A stretch of DNA of 64,000 nucleotides, from the NCBI RefSeq assembly GCF_009833095.1, contig NZ_QRCB01000023.1, positions 1 to 64,000 on the forward strand, written 5' to 3'. Shown here piece after piece: positions 24,626 to 33,692 of the stretch. The stretch's first letter is position 1. Every line of letters starts with the position of its first letter. The translations under genes and the position numbers were made by a program. The notes beneath the pieces were generated by a model that searched no databases, was not told the origin of the DNA, and saw only the letters and a list, made by a program, of their open reading frames with translations. The DNA comes from Nitrosomonas sp. JL21 (GTDB lineage Bacteria > Pseudomonadota > Gammaproteobacteria > Burkholderiales > Nitrosomonadaceae).

Positions 24626-24712
24626 TTATCTCAAACTTTGTCCAACAATCACTGACACAACCAAAAATACTCCTATCGCAATTAAGAAATACTCAGCTAT
24701 ATCTGTACTCAT
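24626..24712 (-). CDS. 28-residue single-span membrane microprotein
   Basis: A short frame beginning MSTDIAEYFLIAIG, followed by VFLVVSVIVGQSLR and a stop: one hydrophobic span with a polar start and a basic end. GAGGAG lies 5 bases before the ATG, an ideal ribosome site, which is the main reason for calling it. No neighbour is on the same strand. Small proteins of this type serve as subunits of respiratory or transport complexes, but the partner cannot be named. Confidence 0.45.
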   Translation of the reverse strand: MSTDIAEYFLIAIGVFLVVSVIVGQSLR

Positions 24713-25043
24713 AGAAACTCCTCGAAGTCAATCAAGTAAAAACATTTCTTAAAAACATAGTTTGCGGCTACGAACGAAATTTTTACCTTTTGATAAAAGG
24801 AAGAAATTCAGTGCAATTCATCGGCAAGTTATGTATTGGTAAGATTTGAAAGCGAACTGCTTTAGGTATGATCCTTTTCCAATAAATTTGTCAGAAACGC
24901 TTATGTCTATTGCTCTATGTATGATTGAGGAGTAAAACTAACAAAGCCTTTTAACAATTAGCATTAAGATCTGTCAGAAATAAAGAATAGAATTGAACAT
25001 ATAAACATAAGTTATCCTGAATTGTGAAATGAGGAGGTACAGC
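24713..25043. other. Intergenic region before the alkylphenol cluster
   Basis: AT-rich stretch that should hold the promoter of the wrbA-led operon and that of the divergent microprotein. AAATTTTTACC and GATAAAAGGAAG stretches occur, but I cannot assign -35 and -10 boxes with confidence. GGAGG at 25031-25037 serves wrbA. Confidence 0.35.
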
Positions 25044-25643
25044 ATGACTAAAATTCTCGTTCTTTACTACAGCATGTATGGGCATATCGAAATGATGGCC
25101 TATGCTGTCGCTGAAGGTGCTAGAAGCGCGGAAAATACTGAGGTTGTCGTTAAACGTGTTCCAGAGCTCATGTCTGATGAAGTAGCACAGAGAGTAGGAG
25201 CCAAGCTCAATCAGGAAGCACCTATTGCTACTGTTGATGAGTTAGCAAGTTATGACGCTATTATTTTTGGTACGCCTACGCGCTTCGGCAATATGTGCGC
25301 ACAAATGCGAAATTTTCTCGATCAGACAGGGAAGTTATGGCTTAACGGTGGTCTGATTGGCAAAGTAGGCAGCGTATTTACGTCCACGGGAACCCAGCAT
25401 GGTGGGCAAGAAACTACAATAACTTCGTTTCATACCACTTTACTCCATCACGGCATGATCATCGTAGGAGTCCCATATTCGTGCCAGGAAATCATGAATA
25501 TGAATGAAATAACTGGTGGCTCTCCATATGGAGCTGGAACGCTTGCTGGTGGGGATGGCAGTAGGCAGCCCTCAGATAATGAATTAAAAATTGCTCGTTT
25601 TCAAGGCTCTCATGTAGCAACCATAACTCAGAAATTAACCTGA
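25044..25643 (+). CDS. wrbA: WrbA-type NAD(P)H:quinone oxidoreductase
   Basis: A flavodoxin-like protein of 199 residues from the ATG at 25044, which has GAGGAGG 6 bases upstream. It has the FMN phosphate loop ([11 protein letters not shown]), the [10 protein letters not shown] segment, and the [12 protein letters not shown] loop typical of WrbA. WrbA reduces quinones by two electrons, avoiding semiquinone radicals. As first gene of a catabolic cluster for phenols it probably protects against, or recycles, quinones formed from catechols. The next gene starts 24 bases downstream. Confidence 0.92.
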   Translation: MTKILVLYYSMYGHIEMMAYAVAEGARSAENTEVVVKRVPELMSDEVAQRVGAKLNQEAPIATVDELASYDAIIFGTPTRFGNMCAQMRNFLDQTGKLWLNGGLIGKVGSVFTSTGTQHGGQETTITSFHTTLLHHGMIIVGVPYSCQEIMNMNEITGGSPYGAGTLAGGDGSRQPSDNELKIARFQGSHVATITQKLT

Positions 25644-25667
25644 GCAGTTGCTAAGGAGGATGAGTAT

Positions 25668-26489
25668 ATGGATAGTCCATCATCAAAAAAACTTTCATCG
25701 GTTATATATATACCGCATGGTGGAGGGCCATTGCCGATTCTAGGAGATAAAGCTCATGAGAAAATGGTTACTTTTCTTAAAGAGATAGTCCAAGATTTGG
25801 ATCAGCCCTCAGCAATACTTGTTATTAGCGCGCATTGGGAAGAAGATCAGGCAACGACTACGGGCGGCAACTGCCCTGGATTGATTTATGATTATTACGG
25901 CTTCCCTGAGGAGGCGTATCGACTTCAATATTCAGCAACAGGTCAGCCTCAGCTCGCTAAAGAAATCTTTGAATTGCTAGCAACCCACGGAATTCCAGCA
26001 AAAGTGAGCGAGCAACGAGGCTTTGATCACGGCATGTATATTCCTCTTATGCTGATGTATCCAGCTGCAAACATTCCCTGTGTTCAGTTATCTCTTCTTA
26101 AGAATTTAGACCCGAAACAGCACATTAATATCGGAAAAGCCCTCAGATCTTTGCGAGGCAAAAATATTCTGATTGTGGGCTCAGGAATGTCATTTCACAA
26201 TTTAAAGCGGTTCTTTTCAAAAGGTAATGATGGTGATAAAGAAAACCATGAGTTCGATAGCTGGTTAATAGAAACTTGTACAGACAAAGAGTTATCTACA
26301 GATGAGCGTGAGCAAAGATTAATCGAATGGCAAAAAGCTCCCTCTGCACGCTACTGCCACCCTCGAGAAGACCATTTATTACCGTTGCATGTTTGCTACG
26401 GTATTGCCTGTGCCGAGACCCCAATAGCGAAAGTTGTGTTTAATCAGGACATCATGGGCAAGAAAGTAACCAGTCTTTTGTGGCAGTAA
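25668..26489 (+). CDS. Class III extradiol dioxygenase (LigB/DODA family)
   Basis: A 273-residue protein of the LigB superfamily, similar to 4,5-DOPA dioxygenase-type enzymes (YgiD/DODA). The expected metal histidines are at H17 (YIPHGGGP) and H56 (VISAHWEE), with a late His cluster at H231, H236 and H241 (HPREDHLLPLH); FDHGMYIPLM is also conserved. Such enzymes use non-haem Fe(II) or Zn(II) to cleave catecholic rings. AAGGAGG precedes the start. It lies between wrbA and the cytochrome c gene, so it may open the ring of a catechol made from the alkylphenol. The physiological substrate is unknown. Confidence 0.85.
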   Translation: MDSPSSKKLSSVIYIPHGGGPLPILGDKAHEKMVTFLKEIVQDLDQPSAILVISAHWEEDQATTTGGNCPGLIYDYYGFPEEAYRLQYSATGQPQLAKEIFELLATHGIPAKVSEQRGFDHGMYIPLMLMYPAANIPCVQLSLLKNLDPKQHINIGKALRSLRGKNILIVGSGMSFHNLKRFFSKGNDGDKENHEFDSWLIETCTDKELSTDEREQRLIEWQKAPSARYCHPREDHLLPLHVCYGIACAETPIAKVVFNQDIMGKKVTSLLWQ

Positions 26490-26563
26490 TCGAAAAAATT
26501 ACTTTATTTATAGTAAATACAAAACCTCACTTGTTAATCCCTGAAATTCTTAGGAGGATCAGC

Positions 26564-26896
26564 ATGGAAAGAATAAAAAGCATAAATGTGCGATGGGCCT
26601 TCATGTTAATACTTATCTTTTTTGCAATAAGCAACGCATGGTCAGCGCCAGAAAATGAACCTAATACTGGTTTTGCGTGGAAGGATGGGGAAGAAATATA
26701 TACCAAAATTTGCGCTTATTGTCATGAGGTTCAAGTGGGGCCGCAGATTCGAAATCGTGAACTTCCTGCAGCCTATATTCGCGAAATTGTTCGTAATGGA
26801 AATCGGGCAATGCCTGCCTTCCGCTATGCTGAGATTGACGATGAGTCTCTGGCAAAACTATCAGAATTCATCTCTCAAACCCAATCTAAACATTAA
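26564..26896 (+). CDS. pchC: Cytochrome c subunit of p-cresol methylhydroxylase type
   Basis: A protein of 110 residues from the ATG at 26564, which has TAGGAGG upstream; a longer frame from 26480 overlaps the previous gene and has no ribosome site. A signal peptide (cleavage near SNAWSA) exports it to the periplasm. Haem attachment is CAYCH (C50, C53, H54), with axial Met83 in AMPAF. Size and context match PchC/EhyA, the electron acceptor of the flavoprotein encoded two genes downstream. Electrons then go to another cytochrome or azurin. Confidence 0.85.
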   Translation: MERIKSINVRWAFMLILIFFAISNAWSAPENEPNTGFAWKDGEEIYTKICAYCHEVQVGPQIRNRELPAAYIREIVRNGNRAMPAFRYAEIDDESLAKLSEFISQTQSKH

Positions 26897-26908
26897 GGAG
26901 TTGCATTC

Positions 26909-27853
26909 ATGGATGAAACTCGACGTAGCCTCATTAAAGGCGTGCTTACTGGAGGAACTTTATTGGCTTTGGGTATTCCCGTAATTTCTCAAGCAGCATC
27001 TGTCAATCAAGCGCTTGTAGATAATGTGCGAAATTGCCATCTATTGCTGGGGAATACCCCCATCGACGAAGAATTTGCAAGAGGAGCACAAGCTGCTTGC
27101 TCTCTGTATGGTAATTACCTTGATGGCACATTACCCACTTTTCAACTTGAAGATGAATTATTAATCAGCCCCTTGCACATTGGAGACTTATTAGCACAAT
27201 CATGCAATATGCGTTGGATAGCCATCATGGATTATGCAAACGCCGCTATATTCAATGAACTAATTCGAAATTCTGGGCGACGTCTGCTTGCATTGGGTTC
27301 TCACATATTCACATCCAACAATAAAACCATCCCCTTGCGTCATGTCTGGACTGTTGCCTCACCGGAATACAGCGCAGCCGGATTGCTGGCCTCCACGCTT
27401 AGCCAAAATCAGCACGATTTTTCTATTGTAGAAAATTTTCTGGAACAATCTATTGGAGATGGCGTATTAAAAAATACCTCCTTGGCTGAATTTTCGTCCT
27501 ACTGGCAAACTGATCAACCTGCAACTCACATACATTGCAGCGGTATGTCTCCCGAAGAAGCCAGCCAATTAATCGGCTGGAAAACATCAGAAAAAACGAA
27601 AGCTTTATTCTCTCAAGTGGCAAGTTCTTCTAACTTCTCGAATAGAGTATTAAGTGACGTAGCCATAGATCATCCCCGGTTTGATGATTGGATTGAAGCC
27701 ACTGGCTTTGCGGTTGTAGCAACGGCATTGGGTGTGAAAATGCACCAACAAACTTGTTCCAGCCGCGCATTTGTGTATCGGTCTGATCAGCGCAATCATC
27801 ATAGACACGAACTGTCAGAGAAAAGCTTTGTTTCGTTTGTAATTGACGTGTAG
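26909..27853 (+). CDS. Tat-exported protein of the alkylphenol cluster (PchX position)
   Basis: A 314-residue protein with a twin-arginine signal (TRRSLIKGV, then a hydrophobic stretch ending SQAAS). No catalytic motif is seen; several His and Cys residues occur near the end (KMHQQTCSS, RNHHRHE), which could bind a metal or cofactor. AAGGAG precedes the ATG. In the Pseudomonas p-cresol cluster the order is pchC-pchX-pchF with pchX of unknown role, and this gene takes the same place. Whether it is homologous to PchX I cannot confirm. Folded export suggests it helps assemble or flavinylate the periplasmic enzyme. Confidence 0.65.
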   Translation: MDETRRSLIKGVLTGGTLLALGIPVISQAASVNQALVDNVRNCHLLLGNTPIDEEFARGAQAACSLYGNYLDGTLPTFQLEDELLISPLHIGDLLAQSCNMRWIAIMDYANAAIFNELIRNSGRRLLALGSHIFTSNNKTIPLRHVWTVASPEYSAAGLLASTLSQNQHDFSIVENFLEQSIGDGVLKNTSLAEFSSYWQTDQPATHIHCSGMSPEEASQLIGWKTSEKTKALFSQVASSSNFSNRVLSDVAIDHPRFDDWIEATGFAVVATALGVKMHQQTCSSRAFVYRSDQRNHHRHELSEKSFVSFVIDV

Positions 27854-27865
27854 GGAGAATACCGC

Positions 27866-29410
27866 ATGACCAGTAAATATATCGCATTGCCTAAAGGTGT
27901 ATCGGAAAAAAACTTTGATGCAGCCATTAGTGATTTTCGAAGAGTACTGGGCGATGCTTCTGTACTCACCAGCGCGGAACAGCTTGCCCCTTACATCAAG
28001 ACGATGATGCCGGTTCCTGATGCCGATCATACGCCATCCGCGGCGCTACTGGCCACAACCGTCGAGCAAATCCAGAAAATCGTTGCGATTTGCAATCAAT
28101 ATAAAGTCCCGATCTGGATGATCTCCACTGGCAAAAACCTGGGTTATGGCTCGGCAGCTCCGGCAGAGCGTGGTCAAGTAGTGCTTGATCTCAAACGTAT
28201 GAATCGCATCCTTGAAGTCGATAAAGATTTGGCTTTTGCTTTGGTTGAGCCGGGCGTTACCTATCAGCAGCTCTATGATTACATCAAAGAGCACAAGCTG
28301 GGTTTATGGCTGTCGATGCCTGCACCCTCAGCCATTGCCGGGCCGGTGGGCAATACGCTGGACCGGGGCGTTGGCTATACACCTTATGGCGAACATTTCT
28401 TGTTTGCTTGCGGTATGGAAGTGGTGCTGGCGAATGGCGAAGTATTGCGTACCGGCATGGGCTCGATGCCCAACTCCAATACCTGGCAGGTTTTCAAATG
28501 GGGCTATGGCCCTTATCTGGATGGCATTTTTACGCAATCCAATTATGGCATCGTCACCAAATTCGGTTTTTGGTTGATGCCCGAACCACCGGCATTCAAG
28601 CCGTTCGTTATCCAATATCAACATGAAGAAGACATCGTTGAGATCGTGGAAACGATCCGGCCGCTGCGTATTAGTGGGGTTATTCCGAACGCCGTGGTCA
28701 TTGCTCACGCACTGTATGAAGCACCGGTAAAAGCTAATCGTAGTGATTATGTGTCCGGGCCAGGTTCAATCCCGGATGAAGCAGTCTATCGGATCATGAA
28801 AGATCACAAACTAGGAATTTGGAATGTATACGCGGCGCTCTATGGCACGCAGGAGCAAATTGATGTTAATTGGAAAATCGTTAAACAGGCATTCGGCAAG
28901 TCCGGCAAGGCAAAAATTCTGACGGAGCAGGAAGCGGCGGAGGATCCCGCTTTTATTTATCGCGCCAAGCTCATGCGTGGAGAGATGACCCTTACAGAAT
29001 TTTCGTTGTATAACTGGCGTAAAGGTGGTGGGTCGATGTGGTTCGCACCTGTGTCGCAAGCGCGAGGTAGCGAGACCCTCAAACAAATGGCGCTGACCAA
29101 GCAGATTCTTGCAAAATACGGCCTAGATTATTCAGGCGAATTTATCGTTGGCATGCGTGATATGCATCATATCGTCGACGTGCTGTATGACAAGACTGAT
29201 CCTGAACAGACCAAAGCGGCTTATCAGTGTTTCGATGAATTGTTGACTGAGTTTTCCGCCCGAGGATACGGAACTTATCGCGTCAATACTGCATTCATGG
29301 ATAAAGTTGCTGATACCTATGGCCCAGTGCAGAGAAACATTCATAAAACGCTGAAGAAAGCACTGGACCCCAATGGCATCCTGGCGCCTGGAAAATCAGG
29401 CATACGCTAA
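27866..29410 (+). CDS. pchF: p-Cresol methylhydroxylase-type flavoprotein (4-alkylphenol dehydrogenase)
   Basis: A 514-residue VAO/PCMH-family flavoprotein. The FAD-binding half contains STGKNLGYG and PVGNTLDRGVGYTPYGEH. Tyr382 (SLYNW) aligns by position with PCMH Tyr384, the covalent FAD attachment site. Tyr471-Arg472 (GTYRVNT) aligns with active-site Tyr473-Arg474, and the end DPNGILAPGKSG is conserved. It therefore looks like the Tyr-linked, cytochrome-dependent type, not the His-linked vanillyl-alcohol oxidase. It would oxidise the benzylic carbon of 4-cresol, 4-ethylphenol or eugenol-like compounds with water as oxygen source. It has no signal peptide; in this family export occurs with partners. 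GGGAG precedes the ATG. Confidence 0.9.
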   Translation: MTSKYIALPKGVSEKNFDAAISDFRRVLGDASVLTSAEQLAPYIKTMMPVPDADHTPSAALLATTVEQIQKIVAICNQYKVPIWMISTGKNLGYGSAAPAERGQVVLDLKRMNRILEVDKDLAFALVEPGVTYQQLYDYIKEHKLGLWLSMPAPSAIAGPVGNTLDRGVGYTPYGEHFLFACGMEVVLANGEVLRTGMGSMPNSNTWQVFKWGYGPYLDGIFTQSNYGIVTKFGFWLMPEPPAFKPFVIQYQHEEDIVEIVETIRPLRISGVIPNAVVIAHALYEAPVKANRSDYVSGPGSIPDEAVYRIMKDHKLGIWNVYAALYGTQEQIDVNWKIVKQAFGKSGKAKILTEQEAAEDPAFIYRAKLMRGEMTLTEFSLYNWRKGGGSMWFAPVSQARGSETLKQMALTKQILAKYGLDYSGEFIVGMRDMHHIVDVLYDKTDPEQTKAAYQCFDELLTEFSARGYGTYRVNTAFMDKVADTYGPVQRNIHKTLKKALDPNGILAPGKSGIR

Positions 29411-29440
29411 TTATCCAATAAAAACAAAGCGGAGGTGCAC

Positions 29441-30556
29441 GTGAAAACAATTAGGGCAGCAGTTATCCGCCAGTGTGGCGGGCCTTTCCAGATAGAAGAA
29501 CTATTGCAGGATGAACCACATTTCGATGAAGTACGTGTGCGCATTGTAGCAACAGGAATGTGTCATACCGATATGGTTGCACGCGATCAGCTTTATGATG
29601 TGCCGCTTCCCATTGTGCTGGGACATGAGGGCTCAGGAATAGTTGAGCAAATCGGCAGTAACGTGAAGAAAGTCGGTGTTGGTGATCACGTGGTGTTGAC
29701 ATATATGTGGTGCGGTCATTGTAAACCTTGCTTACATGGTGATTTGACTTATTGCGAGAATTTTTATGCTTTGAATTTCAATGGCGCACGCGAAGACGGC
29801 AGCACGTCAACTTTTACGACAGGAAATACTTCCGAACAGATTCATGATCATTTCTTTGGACAGTCGTCATTTGGCACATTTGCACTCGTGCATGAGCGAA
29901 ATGTTATTAAAGTACCGAAAGATGCGCCCTTGGAGCTGCTTGGACCGCTAGGGTGTGGCATTCAGACTGGCGCCGGGGCCGTTATGAATGCACTCAAGGT
30001 AAGTCCGGGCAGCAGTTTCGCCGCATTTGGCGGTGGCGCAGTAGGACTCAGCGCCGTAATGGCGGCTCGAGCTGCTGGTGCTACGACCATCATCTCAGCA
30101 GACGTAGTGCCTTCACGCTTAGCTCTAGCGATGGAACTCGGTGCAACCCATACCATCAATAGCCGAGAAACCGATCCTGTCGAAGCGGTTCGTAGAATTA
30201 CCGGCAGCGGTGCTGATTTTGCGCTGGAATCAAGTGGACGCCCAGCCGTATTGCGTCAAGCCATTGATGCACTGTCTATTCGGGGAACATGCGGCATAGT
30301 CGGCGCACCGGCTTTAGGTACAGAAGCAAGCTTCGATGTAAATGGGGTGATGACGGCAGGCAAGCGCATTATTGGTATCGTTGAAGGGGATAGCAAACCC
30401 GATCTTTTCATTCCTGCACTGGTTGAGCTTTATCAGCAGGGAAGATTTCCCTTTGATAAGCTGGTGAAGTTTTACACCCTCGACCAGATTAATCAGGCTG
30501 CTGAGGATAGTGAAAAAGGCATTACGATTAAGCCAATCATTCGGTTAGCATCTTAG
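29441..30556 (+). CDS. Zinc-dependent aryl-alcohol dehydrogenase
   Basis: A protein of 371 residues from the GTG at 29441, which has GGAGG 5 bases upstream. It is a medium-chain, zinc-dependent dehydrogenase: catalytic zinc ligands C41 and H62 (GMCHTD, GHEGSG), structural zinc cysteines C91, C94, C97 and C105, and the NAD motif GGGAVGLSA. It resembles benzyl-alcohol dehydrogenases of the XylB type. It follows pchF by 30 bases and would oxidise the hydroxybenzyl or vinyl-type alcohol made by that enzyme to the aldehyde. No aldehyde dehydrogenase is present in the cluster. Confidence 0.88.
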   Translation: MKTIRAAVIRQCGGPFQIEELLQDEPHFDEVRVRIVATGMCHTDMVARDQLYDVPLPIVLGHEGSGIVEQIGSNVKKVGVGDHVVLTYMWCGHCKPCLHGDLTYCENFYALNFNGAREDGSTSTFTTGNTSEQIHDHFFGQSSFGTFALVHERNVIKVPKDAPLELLGPLGCGIQTGAGAVMNALKVSPGSSFAAFGGGAVGLSAVMAARAAGATTIISADVVPSRLALAMELGATHTINSRETDPVEAVRRITGSGADFALESSGRPAVLRQAIDALSIRGTCGIVGAPALGTEASFDVNGVMTAGKRIIGIVEGDSKPDLFIPALVELYQQGRFPFDKLVKFYTLDQINQAAEDSEKGITIKPIIRLAS

Positions 30557-30708
30557 CGGAAGCCTGAGCATCTTTCTGTTTTTCGTTGAGCACAGCGAAA
30601 TCATGATCTGTTAACGGATTAAATAATAGATTATGCGAATAGCATTGAAAGATTTTCACATTATTAATACGTTTTACCTTTAGTTATCTCATTCTGAGAA
30701 CCGTCAAT

Positions 30709-31374
30709 ATGAAGACTGATAAACCTTTACATAGTCGCCGTACTATTCTGAAAGCATCGGCAGCGCTATTCGCTGCAGGCATAATACCTCCTACTGGCTC
30801 TGCTTTTGCCCAGATGCTATTGAACAGAACACAAGATCAGATTTTAGGACCTTTTTATCCCATTATGAGCAAGCCTAATCGCACTGGAGATCTAACACGA
30901 GTGCCCGGCGGTTCGGGACGCGCCAAGGGGCAGCTTCTTATTGTTAAGGGACGAGTACTTAATCCCCAAGGTAAACCAGTCGCGGGAGCCGATGTTGAGA
31001 TCTGGCAAGCCAATTCTGTGGGACGCTATGCTCATCCTGACGACACGAACCCGGCACCGCTCGATCCAAATTTTGAAGGATTTGGCGCAATGACAACTGA
31101 TACCGATGGGTATTATCAATTCAAAACTATAAAACCGCCGCCCTATCCCATTACACCTACCAGAACACGGCCAGCACATATTCATTTTGACGTCAGAGGC
31201 CGCCATGACGAACTGATCACCCAAATGTATTTCGAGGGAGATCCGTACCATAAGACGGATCCATTCTTGCAAAGCGCATTCAATCCAGAAGCGTTGATTG
31301 TAAAGCTAAGTCCGCCAACGCCGGAGGAACCCGATTTCATGGTGGCTGAATTCAATATCGTATGTAGAGGTTAA
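30709..31374 (+). CDS. Tat-exported intradiol ring-cleavage dioxygenase
   Basis: A 221-residue protein similar to the beta chain of protocatechuate 3,4-dioxygenase. A twin-arginine signal (SRRTILKAS, cleavage after SAFA) precedes the catalytic domain. The Fe(III) ligands Tyr107 (GRYAHP), a Tyr near 146 (PPPYPI), and H157/H159 (RPAHIHF) are all visible. Intradiol enzymes open catechols between the hydroxyls. Export to the periplasm is unusual for classical PcaGH but known for a family of secreted dioxygenases. A 150-base gap separates it from the upstream operon, so it may have its own promoter. The cluster thus has both intra- and extradiol enzymes. Confidence 0.88.
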   Translation: MKTDKPLHSRRTILKASAALFAAGIIPPTGSAFAQMLLNRTQDQILGPFYPIMSKPNRTGDLTRVPGGSGRAKGQLLIVKGRVLNPQGKPVAGADVEIWQANSVGRYAHPDDTNPAPLDPNFEGFGAMTTDTDGYYQFKTIKPPPYPITPTRTRPAHIHFDVRGRHDELITQMYFEGDPYHKTDPFLQSAFNPEALIVKLSPPTPEEPDFMVAEFNIVCRG

Positions 31375-31424
31375 TTAATACACACACGAGGAATTGATTA
31401 TGGATAATAAAAAAGGTCTTAGGA

Positions 31425-31453
31425 AGTTAAGCACTTATTAAAGTGTGTTAACT
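31425..31453 (+). terminator. Hairpin after the intradiol dioxygenase gene
   Basis: AGTTAA-GCACTT pairs with AAGTGTG-TTAACT around ATTA, with one bulge. There is no T-tract. Just before it, GAGGAA and an ATG at 31400 open a 13-codon frame, possibly the severed start of a lost downstream gene. Confidence 0.45.
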
Positions 31454-31517
31454 TACTGAGATAAATGTTAAAAATAGATATTAATTTCGTTCTCAAATCA
31501 GAGAAGTTAAATTCAGG

Positions 31518-31826
31518 CAACTTATTCGATGTTTTTCGCTGGATTTCACGGCCACTAGCACAGCTCAATTTAATGGTATTTCTAGCCGATCGATCAATAA
31601 CATTATTTCCTTAAAGTACGACAGCGAATTACTCAGTGTTATGAGCTTGAGTTGCCCTTGCAAGGTTCTGCATAAGTTGTGAATCGCACTACGGCGCGCA
31701 ACGTGTTCGAAGCATAAGAGGACGTGGAGCGTATGGCGAAACGATCGTCTTTGGTGTCTTTGAACGCCAAGGAAAGGTTCCTACCGAAATTGTGTCATAT
31801 TGTTCCAAAGCTGTATTTGCATAAAG
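31518..31826 (+). pseudogene. IS1595-family transposase remnant
   Basis: Reading across frameshifts gives LIRCFSLDFTATSTAQFNGI, SSRSINNI, and then YGAQRVRSIRGRGAYGE with TIVFGVFERQGKV. These match the IS1595/IS1016 group, whose transposases carry a YFGARRVRGKRGRGA-type segment. The Asp before YFGA is lost and several stops are present, so it is dead. Downstream of it, up to 32049, nothing else is recognisable. Confidence 0.7.
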
Positions 31827-32049
31827 CCGTGCAGCCTTTAGCCCCTTCTCAGCAATTGGCGACGCGTCATAGCTGTGGATTAAATAATGGAATAACATTG
31901 GGATGAATAGCCCAAGCGTCAGAGCCTGAACAAACCTGGGTTTAGGTCAAAATTGTAAGAGATAGGTCAATTTTAATTTGTCGTTTAAAAAGTCTAGTGG
32001 GTCAAATTCAATTGCCGTTGACCAATAAATAATTAGAGAAATATGATAT

Positions 32050-32949
32050 TTAGGATTTTCCTGCGAGCCAGCGTGCGCATTCGAGTCCCAATTCTTTTAC
32101 TGCGCGGGCTTCATACTGGGCTGAATCCTCCGCAGTTAGGGTATCATTCCAGCGGCCATTCACACCTTTGTTAATGAATACTCTTGCACCTTCATCCCAG
32201 AACGCGCCACCTAGCGGCACACTTCTCGTCGCATTATTTTTCATCCAATCGAATGAGCAATATTCGACTATATATGGCCATCTGTCTTCATTAATAGTAA
32301 TATCCAAAAAGCGTGCAATTCGGCGCATTTCTCCCGACATATCTCGTTTGAGATCATTGAAATGAAGGAGCAAGAGGTTAGGTAATTCTCTAATCTTCCA
32401 CCAGGAGCGAATATTTTCCCAAAATGGCCAGAAAGGGTAACCGTCGTTATCCATCCAGTCATGCCAACATTTGAGAATGTCTGTTGGTAGAGGCGTGAAA
32501 GCAGGCCCGACCAGCCCTGGAGTATCATTTAATGCCGAATACATAGCTTGATTACCGTTAGAATAATGATTATATAAACTCCATAGGACATCTCGTCCAT
32601 CGCGGCCAATGTAAATGTACTTTGCTTTAGGTGAATAAACTAGCGCATCGACAGGCAAGTGCGTTTTTAGAAACCTGCGATGCTTCTGCGCCTCTATTTG
32701 AGGTAATTTTGTTGCTTTGGGAGGAACACGTAGATCAAGCCATGGCGACATTTCCGCTACTTCTAAATCTGGGTCACCACTGAATAATAACTGCCCCACA
32801 ATTTGTTGGGTCCAAGTCGTGCCTGATTTAGCATAGGTTGCAATGATGATATCATCAGATCTGAATTGAATATCATTCCAAATTGTCGAGTCAAAATGAT
32901 TACTATGCAGTTCTCTAGATTTTACCGGCCATTCAATTACGTTATACAT
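32050..32949 (-). CDS. Aryl/steroid-type sulfotransferase
   Basis: A 299-residue cytosolic-type sulfotransferase. The 5'-PAPS loop is at 38-46 (TYAKSGTTW). KYIYIGRDGRDVLWS is the second PAPS-binding region with its conserved Arg, and the late stretch VNGRW closes the domain. Length is normal for the family. It transfers sulfate from PAPS to a hydroxyl. Standing alone between the phenol cluster and the LysR gene, it could sulfate phenolic compounds, but the substrate is not determined by sequence. AAGGAT lies upstream of the ATG. Confidence 0.85.
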   Translation of the reverse strand: MYNVIEWPVKSRELHSNHFDSTIWNDIQFRSDDIIIATYAKSGTTWTQQIVGQLLFSGDPDLEVAEMSPWLDLRVPPKATKLPQIEAQKHRRFLKTHLPVDALVYSPKAKYIYIGRDGRDVLWSLYNHYSNGNQAMYSALNDTPGLVGPAFTPLPTDILKCWHDWMDNDGYPFWPFWENIRSWWKIRELPNLLLLHFNDLKRDMSGEMRRIARFLDITINEDRWPYIVEYCSFDWMKNNATRSVPLGGAFWDEGARVFINKGVNGRWNDTLTAEDSAQYEARAVKELGLECARWLAGKS

Positions 32950-33159
32950 TCTTGCTCATATCCTTTTCAGAAAAAGTATAAATTTAAACATTTGCCTATC
33001 TGCAGTTCGCTAGGTGGTAAAGTAAAGAAAGTACAAAGATCAAATAATTGTGACTTTTAAACCAAGTTGTAAGAAACCTATTTCCACATTATTTAAGGAT
33101 TTGCGCAAATCTAGCTAAAAAATAGATGCTGATTTTTGTTACAGAAAGAATAACAACCA

Positions 33160-33360
33160 TTAATACCAGATGCCATCATCACCTTCTTTCAGGCATGATC
33201 CATTAGCATCCAGTCCGTATGGACATTCTATTTTTTTACCAGCAAGTTTTTTTTCATAATTTTCCCTTTCTCTTTCATTAATCGTCACCGTAGGACGACC
33301 GCACGCCGTTATCAGTGTAACTAGCAAAGCAATAATAACTATATTGATAATACGCTTCAT
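33160..33360 (-). CDS. Small lipoprotein
   Basis: A 66-residue protein with a lipoprotein signal (IIALLVTLITAC, lipobox LITAC, lipidated Cys20). The mature part is charged and has two more cysteines (IECPYG, GSCLKE) that may form a disulfide. AGGGAG precedes the ATG. Unrecognised; expressed as a single gene between the sulfotransferase and the LysR gene. Confidence 0.65.
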   Translation of the reverse strand: MKRIINIVIIALLVTLITACGRPTVTINERERENYEKKLAGKKIECPYGLDANGSCLKEGDDGIWY

Positions 33361-33692
33361 GAAATAACTCCCTAAAAAATTAATAAAAATTTTTCTTTTA
33401 CAGCTGAGATTAATTTGCCCCTATTTGATGGATAAGGTCAGGAAGCTTCGAATATCCTGCAGAATGGAGGCTGGTTCAGCGAAGCATGTGCATTATTTAG
33501 TTCCTCTTGGTGCCGGTGTAATAGAGCCAGCTCCAGGTCAACATGAACCGAATGGTTAATCTTGTGGATGTTTCTCATGCAATTTATCCATGATGATTAC
33601 AACAAATTTTTCATAGTAGAATTATCCAATGCTTCTTATATAGTATAAAGATTGATTTATGGATAAGATTGCTCCACTAATGGAGCAAAGAA
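33361..33692. other. Intergenic region upstream of the LysR gene
   Basis: No intact gene. A short plus-strand frame at about 33488-33559 reads HYLVPLGAGVIEPAPGQHEP and ends in a stop, which might be the tail of a lost gene. Near 33620-33690 an AT-rich stretch probably holds the LysR promoter. Confidence 0.35.

Noticed and set aside
31689-31898. Open frames on both strands after the intradiol dioxygenase
   Set aside because: Sequence matches an IS1595 transposase remnant across frameshifts; the open frames are accidental.
33488-33559. Short frame ending in PAPGQHEP before the LysR gene
   Set aside because: Could be the tail of a lost gene, but too short to assign; kept only as a note in the intergenic entry.
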